From Pieris napi (Eukaryota; Arthropoda; Insecta; Lepidoptera; Pieridae): DNA of 64,000 nucleotides. The notes below the pieces were generated by a model. It was given only the letters and a program-made list of their open reading frames with translations, had not been told where the DNA came from and searched no databases. The position numbers and the translations under genes are program-made. Positions within the stretch are counted from its first letter, which is position 1, and every line of letters starts with the position of its first letter. Of this stretch, positions 55,595-64,000 are shown one piece after another. The stretch is from positions 9,123,662 to 9,187,661 of the forward strand of contig NC_062256.1 of the NCBI RefSeq assembly GCF_905475465.1. The letters are read 5' to 3'.

Positions 55595-56210
55595 AGAAAC
55601 GCATATCACATTAACAGGTTGAAGAATACAATCTTATAATAGACCGGGCGGATAAGTTATCTTAAAATGGCGATAGTATTTTACATGTAAAGGTAAGAGA
55701 TCATCCTGATCTTTAGTAGTTTACAACTAACAAATAAAAACATTAAAATCGAGATTTCTTTGCGTATTTCTTGGCGTTTGGATATTTTATGTACAGACGC
55801 GCCCGTTGGCTTATTATACGTAAAGAAAATCTTCGTTCATTGTTTTAAAAAGGAGTTTATTTGTCGGTTTATACGCTTAATCCTGCAGTCGACATCGTGT
55901 GAATGTTCGCCGTTAAAAAAACTCATTACAGGCGCTAACTGCACCGCGGACGAGTGGCGTCTTTGAGGGCTCGCGCCGCTACGCCGTATTATGCCAGATT
56001 ATACCGGCTTCCATACAAATGAAATCTCACTTAAACCACTGCAATTTCGGAACGAGGAAATAAGGCTCAAAAGTTGTTTTACTCTCGCACTTTCAGAGAA
56101 GTCTTTTCAATTCGTTGCCCGTTTAGTTTTGTAATCTAGTGGAATATCTTAAGTTTTTTGTTCACAATGAGGCTATTAAATTACAGATTTTAAAGAAATT
56201 AAAGATACAA
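55595..56210. other. single-copy DNA, no gene recognised
   Basis: 55740-56110 has higher complexity (CACCGCGGACGAGTGGCGTC near 55940). It could be regulatory. Confidence 0.35.
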
Positions 56211-56214
56211 ATAA

Positions 56215-56745
56215 AATGTATTTATTTATTTTCCTTATTTCCTACTTTAACAGTAACTTAATATAATAAAACTAAACTAAAAACATAATATAGACATAGT
56301 TTTAGACAAGTAAAACTTAAAACCTAAACCACTTTATAACTAATTATAAATAATGCAATTCTTGTGAAATTAACCAGTGAGCAACTAAATGCATCAGTAT
56401 CACAAGCAATAATATTTAGGGTGCGCAAGACACGCGTAAATGGTACTTCTCTGAGTAATTTCGTACGCGCTCGAGGCACTGCCAGCAATTACGACCGCTT
56501 ACCACGCCGATTGTGGTTATTTGGCACACGCAGCCCCATTCTCTCCAACATATCTGCATTATATATTTTACCTCTAAGGACCTTAAAAAAATATAATGTG
56601 ATAGTAAGGTCCCTCCTCTAACTTGTTGTATCCTACCATACCCAAGACGAACAAAGTTGGATACATGACTGGGTATAATGGGTACTCCATATAACATGTC
56701 AATGTATCTCGTAATTTTTTTTAAAATAAATGAAGACAAAGGTTG
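56215..56745 (-). mobile_element. LINE ORF2 C-terminal region, frameshifted
   Basis: On the minus strand one frame reads RYIDMLYGVPIIPSHVSNFV, then RGGTLLSHYIFLRSLEVKY. A second frame gives LRVPNNHN and ARTKLL-like words, a common pattern in lepidopteran LINEs. The 3' UTR extends to about 56215. Confidence 0.7.
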
Positions 56746-56749
56746 TTAG

Positions 56750-56970
56750 GTCTTACTGCTTAAAGCAGTATCTTCCAGACTATTTTCTTTTGCAAACTAG
56801 CGCATTGTGGAATGGACTCCCGGTGAGGGTCTTCCCTCGGATCTCCAGTTGTTTAAAAAAGAGAATACTCCTCTTTCAAAGGCAAACTTGGTGTACATGG
56901 GCTGCGATGTCCTCTTTTGGGCGTCCCGTAAGGCTCGTTTGCTTGCGTATAAAAAAACAACGCAAGCATA
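56750..56970 (+). mobile_element. LINE ORF2 end and 3' UTR (second tail type)
   Basis: The frame reads QTSALWNGLPVRVFPRISSC. The 3' UTR has CATGGGCTGCGATGTCCTCT and TTTTGGGCGTCCCGTAAGGC, as at 30220-30300 (-). Confidence 0.75.
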
Positions 56971-57369
56971 AATATTATAGAAATAAACACAGACTTATAC
57001 ATTGTTACTTATGTTAATTTAGAAACAACTAACTTTTCTTTTTCGTGTGTCCTTTTTTATTATTTCGGTTTAAGAATAACTTTATTTCTTTGAATTGCAT
57101 ACATAACTTACTGAGAAACATTTTGTAAAACTAAGATTAATAATTAGAGCGCACAGATGTAGGTATATAAAATAACAAAACAAAAATATTATATAATTTA
57201 ATATTATTGTTCTATTTATATATTTTGGGTATATACATGATTTATAAAACATTTTAAGTATTGGGTTTTATTGTCCCCTTTACTGTTAATATAATGTTTT
57301 AATTCCTTTGTTTTGATAAGTTTTCACTAAGTATTTTATGTCTTATGTAGTTTTGTACTCTTTACATTA

Positions 57370-57510
57370 TCTAATTTTTTTTCTTACATTGGTTGCCTAG
57401 AAGGACTCGATGGCGAAAAAGCCGCCAGTTGCCCTGTCCTTTTTATTTAATTATTTTAATTGAACTGTATTACTGCAACGAAGTGTAAATAAAATAAATA
57501 AATAAATTTA
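57370..57510 (+). mobile_element. LINE 3' UTR fragment
   Basis: TTGCCTAGAAGGACTCGATG, AAAAAGCCGCCAGTTGCCC and CTGTATTACTGCAACGAAGT, ending in (AAAT)n at 57488-57510. Same type as 51235-51370. Confidence 0.68.
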
Positions 57511-57890
57511 GTATGCAACATCAGTTATCGTTACATAAGTTATCAGCAATAACATACATTACCATGAGAGGTACTCGAAACCTCACACAACACATCAAAT
57601 TAAATGTAAAGTATATATTTTTGATATATATGTCTTTGTATGGCATGGCGACTGAAAATATCTATTCGATTTGTCATTTAAAATACGTACAAAAAACTCA
57701 ATAATTACTGAGTGATGCTCATTTGTTATACACATAACTTATAACAAAAGCCTGACGCGAAGTTTCGCGGTGAATGTGGGGGTCTAAGTAAATCTGTGCC
57801 CTCGGAGATTACGCTTGTGGTTCGTCCTATTAGCGCCATTGAACTTCAAACCACATCGGATTTTGGCTACATTAAATATTATTATTGCTT
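57510..57890. other. no supported gene
   Basis: 57730-57870 is more complex than its surroundings and single-copy here. Nothing else is seen. Confidence 0.35.
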
Positions 57891-57894
57891 GACT

Positions 57895-58165
57895 GTGAGC
57901 AGTGTTGGCCTAGTGGCTTCAGCGAGCGACTCTCATCCCTGAGGTCCTAGGTTCGATCCCCGGCTGTGCACCAATGGACTTTCTTTCCATGTGCGCATTT
58001 AACATTCGCTCGAATTAAAAGGAAAACGTGAGGAAACCGTCTTGCCTTAGACCCAAAAAGTGAACGGCGTGTGTAAGGCACAGAAGGCTGATCACCTACT
58101 TGCCTATTAGATTACCAAATGGTCATGAAACAGATACAGAAATCTAAGGCTCAGACCTAATTTTT
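57895..58165 (+). mobile_element. SINE-A, best-preserved head
   Basis: CAGTGTTGGCCTAGTGGCTT, GCGAGCGACTCTCATCCCTG, B box GGTTCGATCCCCGGCTGTGC, TAGATTACCAAATGGTCATG and AAATCTAAGGCTCAGACCTA. The body has small deletions. Confidence 0.88.
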
Positions 58166-58179
58166 TTGACAGTGATCAA

Positions 58180-59045
58180 TGTTATGCAATAAGCTTCAAC
58201 CTCCCTATAATGCTGAAGCGTCTGAATCTAAAACGAAATATTTGACGCGTAAAAATGATTTTTTACATAATATATCTCTCTATACAGTCGGTAGCTCATG
58301 TCTGCATCAACAGAGAAACATCTGGAGGGGACAATCTGTTTCCACAGGTTTCTGTCCAGCGCCTCTCTTAAACGGGTACAGTTTTTCACTAGATCAGTCA
58401 ACGTACATATATATTACCCAACTAAATCAATTATTACGATCAATTATTTTTCTTGTTAAGTGAAATAGAACACAAGAAGAGTACAGATAGTCTACCCTTT
58501 AATAGCGATTGTAAGAAGTGTTACTGGAGACCTTCTTATGTTAAATATTCTTTAGTAAATTAGGTTAGACTTAAATAAAAAACAGTCAAATTAAGTTTAC
58601 GATGCAACAGCTTCAGTGAAAACACTCTATTTATATCCGTATTTTTTCTATTTCCATACTTTTTAGGCCGTAGTATTCATGTTAATTATAACTCAAGATT
58701 TATAACATTGTATTGAAAAGGAATAAGAGAGTAATAAGAAAACGAAAAACAAAAGCTTACTAAAACAAATATTAACTGTACATTTTACATTTGTTCAGAT
58801 AAATAAACGGACTTAATAATTATTGAAAAGGAATGTGATAATCACAGATGTAAAACTATTTTGTTTTAAATATATAAGGCGGTATAACAACTCCGGTAAA
58901 GCATTCAATTCAATTTAATACTTTTAAGGTTTTTAATCCGATAAACCATCATTACACACATAAATATACACAAATATATCGGTGCCGTCACAACAGTATG
59001 CGCACACAACCACCGAAATCAAGTAGGTACAAAAACACTGATAAT
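58180..59045. other. no supported gene; repeat shared with 36080-36250
   Basis: 58470-58580 resembles 36080-36250. The open frame 58179-58463 has no recognisable product. Confidence 0.4.
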
Positions 59046-59050
59046 ACAAA

Positions 59051-59763
59051 TCTATATATATGTTAACGTAAAATTGTAAACACCGTTAGATTGTAATCTA
59101 TCTCGCGAGATTATAAACTGTCGAAAGATTGTGAACCTCAGCGTACTGCTTACAATTTAACGTATTATTATTCGGTAGTTATATGAAATTGTTGGGAAGT
59201 AAAATTAATCTGTAATTGACCAAAGAAGTTTGAATGATAACTAAGTTAGTGTAGTACAATCTACATCTTTACACAATCTTTCGACAGTTTACAATCTCGC
59301 GAGATAGATTACAATCTAACGGTGTTTACAATTTTACGGTGACATATATAAAAATGAAACCCGTTTTCCGTTGTCACGACATAACATGAAAACGGCTTTA
59401 CCGATTTGGCCAATTCTTTTTTTATAATATTCTTTGAAGTACGAGGATGGTTTCTTAGGAGAGAAAAATTAAAAAAATTGAATGAAAAAGTCTAAAAACA
59501 ACACTTTTCTATATTCCCATACATAATATTCGTAATAATACTTAAAAGTCAATTTGAACTTTAATACCATATCATAAAGTTCAAGTGTGAGTGGAGTGGG
59601 TTCCGGGAAGGTAAATTTTTATTTTTTGACATAATGTACTTGTTGTCCTATCAACTTTCTTTTTTTTATCTTAGCCAGACCGGTGTCCCGAATAGCAGAA
59701 TAAGTATTTAAAAAAAATAAAGAATCGACTGTTAGGCGGTACGATGTTCGCCAGGCCAACTAG
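59051..59763 (+). mobile_element. Helitron interrupted by a MITE near its 5' end
   Basis: 5' TCTATATATAT at 59051, then the MITE, then ATATATAAAAATGAAACCCG. The 3' end is ACGATGTTCGCCAGGCCAACTAG at 59763. The flanking bases are A and T. Without the MITE it would be about 430 bases. Confidence 0.82.
59062..59343. mobile_element. MITE with ACCGTAAAATTG ends, nested in a Helitron
   Basis: AACGTAAAATTGTAAACACC (59065 on) and GGTGTTTACAATTTTACGGT (ending 59340) are inverted. The arms of about 75 bases contain ATCTATCTCGCGAGAT. The flanks are TA-rich, so the duplication cannot be delimited. Confidence 0.85.
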
Positions 59764-60172
59764 TAATAAAATAAAATATTAATAATAAACTACAAAAATA
59801 CAAACTATAAATAATATTATTATTTGTTATGGTTAATATTAAAGATATTTCGTAATTATAAAACTATAAATACCATACATAGTCTTTCGACCTTTAAAAT
59901 ACCGTTAGAATCGCATGATTTACCTAATGTACTGAATTTTCAGATTCAAGAGTTGAAATATGCGTTGTTGGTGCGCCACAACCGACTCGTATAGATGCAG
60001 ATGAGGTAGCTATTTGTCTTTCCTGATCGGCGGGGCTTGATTAAACCGTAAAGCATTTAGCATTGTATCTTCAGGGATAATTATATTGCAGTACACTACC
60101 TGTTTCTCGCGGATTTATTTTGTACGGGTATTACGTAACCCGCAATGTATATAATAACAATGCGTGCGCGAG

Positions 60173-60250
60173 AAGTGTTAGCCTAGCTACTTCAGCGATT
60201 GTTATCCCTGAGGTCGTAGGTTCGATCCCTGTCTGTGCACCAATAGACTT
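60173..60250 (+). mobile_element. SINE-A, 5' half, split by a LINE
   Basis: GTTAGCCTAGCTACTTCAGC, B box GGTTCGATCCCTGTCTGTGC and ACCAATAGACTT. It continues at 60506. Confidence 0.8.
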
Positions 60251-60505
60251 TTTATAAATTTGAGGAATACTTAAATGATCCTAATCATTGGTATTGATGT
60301 GCTCCAGTTCAAACAATTTGTATGACAATACTTGGCGATTAAAATGAGTGGCGGAAAGTTTATTGCCAGTTCTTCTTACCCGCTCTACGCCCTTGACTTG
60401 CGAACTGGTAGTAAATGTAAATTTACAATTAATTTAACTTCTTTCTGACAATTCATAAGTGTACTTGCTAACCTACATGAATAAAGATAGTTTGAGTTTG
60501 AGTTT
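60251..60505 (+). mobile_element. 5'-truncated LINE inserted in SINE-A
   Basis: ATGAGTGGCGGAAAGTTTAT, CTGGTAGTAAATGTAAATTT, CATAAGTGTACTTGCTAACC and ATGAATAAAGATAG, then (TTTGAG)n. GACTT is repeated on both sides (60246-60250 and 60506-60510). Confidence 0.8.
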
Positions 60506-60615
60506 GACTTACTTTCTATGTGCGCATTTAACATTAGCTCGAATAGTATAGAAAAACATCGTGAGGAAACCGGCTTGACTTAGATCCAAAAAGTCGATGG
60601 CGTGCATAGGAGTTC
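60506..60615 (+). mobile_element. SINE-A, 3' half, truncated
   Basis: ACTTTCTATGTGCGCATTTA, AACATCGTGAGGAAACCGGC and AAAAAGTCGATGGCGTG resume the SINE interrupted at 60250. Confidence 0.78.
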
Positions 60616-60884
60616 ACACTATAGAGAAATTACTCCATACGATCTCTGTTCACAGTGATTAGGGCAGATAAATGACGGACATTACTTATAATGAATGTTT
60701 AGGTGGTCGTAATCGCATCGCGCAAAGTGTTGCCGCCATTACTTGACAGCTGTCGTTGCCGAGATTGCCATTCTATAATATAACACATAATAAAAATGTA
60801 GAATCGCTGGTACATGTTATATGAAGTTTGTTTTCTATTGATCTCAGATCTTAGCCAAGGAGACTGTAGAATACATTTTTTTTA

Positions 60885-61190
60885 TTTTGTATAATAAATT
60901 TATTTTTAAGTGTCAATATTATTTATTACAGAAATACATACATTATCCTAACAGACTATGCCAATACGATAATGTCGAGAAACATTAATTAAAATATAAT
61001 AAAGTACATATATAATATTAAACACATAATATACACAATATCGCTACTGTGAATTCACTCTGCGAACATATAAAGATGTCGATAGTGTTGGAGACAGCAT
61101 TCAGTAGGCGCAACGTCTTTGATAACGAGGATCTGTGCAACAGACTGGTTCTCTGGAAATATTTAATCTTGTCAGTGGTTAAACTCAGTT
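60885..61190 (-). mobile_element. probable LINE ORF2 end and 3' UTR
   Basis: The minus strand carries a degraded frame with RTSLLHRSSLSKTLRLLNAV and IDIF, like CR1-type ends. Its 3' end has GTATGTATTTCTGTAATAAA, shared with 33800. Confidence 0.5.
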
Positions 61191-61213
61191 ATCACAGGAA
61201 CTATTAGTTCTAA

Positions 61214-61743
61214 GGCCAAGGCTACACGGGCGCTTCTCCCGCCGCGGAAAACCGCTTCTGAACCGCACTGGACACAATTTAATATGAAGTTGTATGCTGC
61301 ATACTACACTGCGCGGTTTCCCGTCGCGGCTCACAGGCGAGAGAAATACGACCGCCGCATGCAGCGTCAAACCACCGCTGATAACCGACGCTTAAAACTA
61401 CACGGACGGTTTCCCGCTATCCCGCCGTCATTCTGCGCGGGACCTTGGCGCTCGCTCGTCGTTCGTGCGCTTGCGTGGCTAGTGTCGCGTCAAAATGTTC
61501 GATACGGAGCGTTTTATTGTAGAAATACAAGATCGAACTGCTTTGTATGATGTGCAGTCGAAGGATTACGCCAATCCATTTAATTAATTATTAAATAATT
61601 AATTTATTTATTTAATAATTCTATTAATATGAGAGAAATGAACAAAAGGCAGCGATAAACCGCGTCCCGTGTAGTTTGATGGTCTGCGGCAGCTTTGTCA
61701 AGCGGTTTCCCGCGGCGGGAGAACCGCCCGTGTAGCCTTGCCC
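61214..61743 (+). mobile_element. PIF/Harbinger-like element, internally deleted
   Basis: Inverted ends GGCCAAGGCTACACGGGCGC and GGGCAAGGCTACACGGGCGG (the latter inverted at 61743), each continuing into a GC-rich CTTCTCCCGCCGCGG-like stretch. TAA lies on both sides (61211-61213 and 61744-61746), as expected for PIF/Harbinger. It keeps the start of a MADF-domain frame. The transposase is missing. Confidence 0.87.
61495..61587 (+). pseudogene. MADF-domain protein remnant of a PIF/Harbinger transposon
   Basis: ATG at 61495 opens 30 codons to TAA at 61585-61587. The product begins MFDTERFIVEIQDRTALYDV and ends soon after SKDYANP, matching the start of MADF DNA-binding domains carried as the second protein of Harbinger elements. 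The usual domain is about 80-90 residues, so this is a fragment cut off by an internal deletion (AT-rich filler follows). It is not a host gene. Confidence 0.75.
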
Positions 61744-61799
61744 TAAATGTTTCTGTTGTGATAAATAGTCCATATAGATAAGGCTTAGTTTTCAACACA

Positions 61800-62285
61800 T
61801 TACTACCTCATGTGATGCCTTTCAACTACTGGAGGCTGGTCTAATAAAGCGTATCTTGTCCTGAGCCATATGCAGCAGCTCTTCCGCAGAAGAATCCGTA
61901 CACTCAATGTAATCATTTATGATATTTTCCTTCTACTAATACTAATCTTACTTATACAAGTATACATAACTTTACGTTCTATTTGTTGTAAGTATGCACG
62001 GCACAGATTCACAATACATCACCAAAAATTTTGTTCCATACTATAGCAATTATGTAGGAGAGCGTCAAAACAGTTAGCATATTTTGATAGGTGTGCCGAT
62101 GGAGGAGTCACAATTTCCTGCACTTAACAACACAGGAAGCAATTTTGACGACTCATCAACGATCGACACCGATTGCTGTCTCCAATAAATGTACCTTTAG
62201 TATATCTATGTTAAATTCTCTCATTACCATCAATCATTTTATTTTGGCTATTACGTTTCTCAGTAAGCATAAGTTTATTACTTAA
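61800..62285. other. no supported gene
   Basis: AT-rich, single-copy here. The open frame 62091-62285 has no recognisable product. Confidence 0.4.
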
Positions 62286-62455
62286 CCGTGTGATTTTAAA
62301 GGATCGTGTGTTCGATATTGGTGTTTCATTGGACTTTATCTTTGTGAAATATCACATGCTGGTACCTTAGACCGAAAGGGAGGGTTTAGATATTAATGAG
62401 ACATGCAGAAAAACAAAAGAAGGTTATAGCGCCACTGGTTTATTTAAGTTGTCAA
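62285..62455 (+). mobile_element. very decayed SINE-A
   Basis: GGATCGTGTGTTCGATATTG, TTTCATTGGACTTTATCTTT, TACCTTAGACC and AAGGTTATAGCGCCACTGGT follow SINE-A order. Confidence 0.6.
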
Positions 62456-62502
62456 ATATACTAGGTATTGAATATATTTTTGCACATTATTTGTGTCTAG
62501 TA

Positions 62503-63054
62503 AAAGGTGTCTCAAAAGAAAGTTTACATTTATTTATTTAGCGTTATGTAAAAATGTTAGACGATTTCTTGGTGCATGAACTTCAAAACTTTCCTGGCTA
62601 TAACCAAAGAACATGGTTCCAGCAGGACGGAGCAACGTCACTCACGTCCAATACGTCTCTGCCACGAGTTCGTGAAATTTTCTCAGGCAAATTGATCTCC
62701 AGCAGAGGTGACATAAATTAGCCTCCACGCAGTCCTGATTTAAACCCTATGGATTTTTCTTATGGGGTTTTCTTAAATCTAAAGTCTACGCCAATAAGCC
62801 GACTTCTCTGGCGCAATTGAAAGAAAAATGGCAGCCATCACTGAGTCCACCTGCCGAGCCGTCATAAGTAATTTTATTGTTGGATTAAATGAGTGCCATA
62901 AACGCGAGGGTCTACATTTGGACTGTATTATTTTTAAGAAATCAATTCCCGAAATGTGCACTTTAATAATTAATAAAACTTTTTTCATATACGACTTACT
63001 TACTTTTTTAATCGATCAACTTAATATGAACTTCTTTTTGAGACACTTTTTTTT
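62503..63054 (+). mobile_element. mariner-like element with internal deletion
   Basis: Inverted ends AAAAGGTGTCTCAAAAGAAA and, inverted at 63054, AAAAAAAAAGTGTCTCAAAA, flanked by TA. The roughly 550 bases are well below the usual 1.3 kb. It keeps the C-terminal part of the transposase. Confidence 0.82.
62555..62940 (+). pseudogene. mariner transposase C-terminal fragment
   Basis: The frames read NYNQRTWFQQDGATS, GKLISSRGDIN, PPRSPDLNPMDF and then, in another frame, LKSKVYANKPTSLAQLKE and EGLHLDCIIFKK. WFQQDGATxH and SPDLNPxDF carry the second and third catalytic acidic residues of the DDE/D site. A Trp-to-stop change follows RGDIN, and a one-base deletion lies at DFF. The N-terminal half is absent, so it cannot be active. 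Confidence 0.8.
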
Positions 63055-63059
63055 TACTT

Positions 63060-63795
63060 TTTTTAGTAAATTACAGAAAATACAGCTTTACATGATTACA
63101 ACAAAAATGAGAAAATGGATCAATCATTCAAAAATTAGAATTTATTTAAAGAAGCGAGAAGACTGACGTTGTTCAGTTTATTATTTAAAATATTAAGTAG
63201 GTACTTGTCGTTTGTTTTAATTTACCTTTTCTTTTTTTTTGTCTATGTACTTATGTTTTCTGTTTCATACATTTTGTTTATCAATGTAATCTGTTTTGGT
63301 TTTGTCTAAGTGTTTTCTTTTGTATAATATATTATATTATAGTTATATAATATAATAAATAATTAAACAATACTAAAAAGATAAATAACATTATTTTCAA
63401 AGGAAACATTCATTTATTTTTACATTTATAAATAGAGTTTATACTACAGGAACCATAACATTATCACAAGTTGAAATATTCAAATTTCGAATTATAAGCT
63501 CAAAGAATTTCAAGTGTAACTCGGAAAGTCTAAATCGTCGGTTCATTCAAAGAGATGCAACCGTTCGTCATCAAAGTTTGGGAATCGTGGCCATCTGCCG
63601 CCCGCCTCGCCGCTCTCAGATTACGGAGCTTCGTTTAATCGTTTCATTAATACGCCGCAAATCGTTTTATTGCTTCGTCCTAATCACTTAGACGCTGTTT
63701 TATCAAAGCACATTTAATTTTGTCTTTGAAAAAAGTTTCTAAGGTAGCGTCGGTTCATCGTATACGTATCGGCCAGAATTGGGTTCTAAAAACTG
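63060..63795. other. no supported gene; GC-richer patch
   Basis: 63520-63690 (GAATCGTGGCCATCTGCCGC) is complex and single-copy here, a possible conserved non-coding element. The rest is AT-rich. Confidence 0.35.
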
Positions 63796-63799
63796 AATT

Positions 63800-63846
63800 T
63801 GAAAAATGCCAGTGGCGCTGCAATTTAAGGTCTGGGTCTAAGATTT
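63800..63846 (-). mobile_element. SINE-A, 3' end, next to a MITE
   Basis: On the minus strand CAGAAATCTTAGACCCAGAC and GCAGCGCCACTGG are the SINE-A tail. The MITE begins immediately beside CAGAAATCT. Confidence 0.72.
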
Positions 63847-64000
63847 CTGCCTTGCGATTCTGTAACTCACTTTTAGTATTCACACAGCGGTTTTCACAGT
63901 GGCGGTCGCGCTCAAATTAGTCGTGAATGGCCATTTTACGATTTGGCATTCTGATAAACAATAAACTACAAGCTCCCTCCTTATGTTATGTGTATGTTAA
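63847..64000. mobile_element. foldback MITE, CAGCCCTGCG family, copy 4, cut by the window end
   Basis: CTTGCGATTCTGTAACTCAC, ACACAGCGGTTTTCAC, GATTTGGCATTCTGATAAAC and CAATAAACTACAAGCTCCC follow copy 2. The right arm lies outside the window. Confidence 0.8.

Noticed and set aside
61284..61550. 88-codon frame in a GC-rich stretch
   Set aside because: It overlaps the terminal region of the Harbinger-like element, in a frame different from the MADF remnant.

Overview
This window is AT-rich animal nuclear DNA with introns, GT/AG splice sites and many interspersed repeats. The mix of repeats points to a moth or butterfly (Lepidoptera): several tRNA-headed SINEs, LINE ends of the type common in Lepidoptera, Helitrons ending in CTAG, Helentron-like elements and many MITEs. 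No species can be named from the sequence alone. No prokaryotic operon, CRISPR array or viral genome is visible.

One protein-coding gene is well supported: a complete sarcoglycan of the delta/gamma type on the minus strand. It has five coding exons, 27938 down to 22921, and encodes 303 residues with all split codons in phase. A splice acceptor one base before the ATG suggests a non-coding 5' exon, and a candidate lies near 33.0 kb. A polyadenylation signal lies about 205 bases past the stop.

Layout. 1-3 kb: a foldback MITE, a cluster of GTACGGC motifs, Helitron and LINE ends. 3-22.7 kb: intergenic DNA with LINE remnants, three copies of a tRNA-headed SINE (SINE-B), MITEs and Helentron-like elements. 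22.7-27.9 kb: the sarcoglycan gene, with repeats in four introns. 28-45 kb: mostly decayed LINE 3' ends, Helitrons and other repeats. 45.2-46.9 kb: a 1.7-kb inverted-repeat transposon with a 0.94-kb AT-rich palindrome, inserted in a SINE. 47-54 kb: densely nested SINEs, MITEs, Helitrons, Helentron-like elements and a mariner fossil. 54-64 kb: LINE ends, a Helitron invaded by a MITE, a PIF/Harbinger element with a MADF remnant, and an internally deleted mariner.

The repeats interact in readable ways. A SINE and a LINE share a 3' tail, MITEs sit in or beside SINEs, and several nested insertions can be ordered in time. I found no undescribed gene system. The most unusual structures are the foldback transposon at 45.2-46.9 kb and the eight-copy Helentron-like family whose two ends vary together. 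Family names such as SINE-A, SINE-B and SINE-C are labels local to this annotation. All homology statements come from recognition by eye, not from searches.
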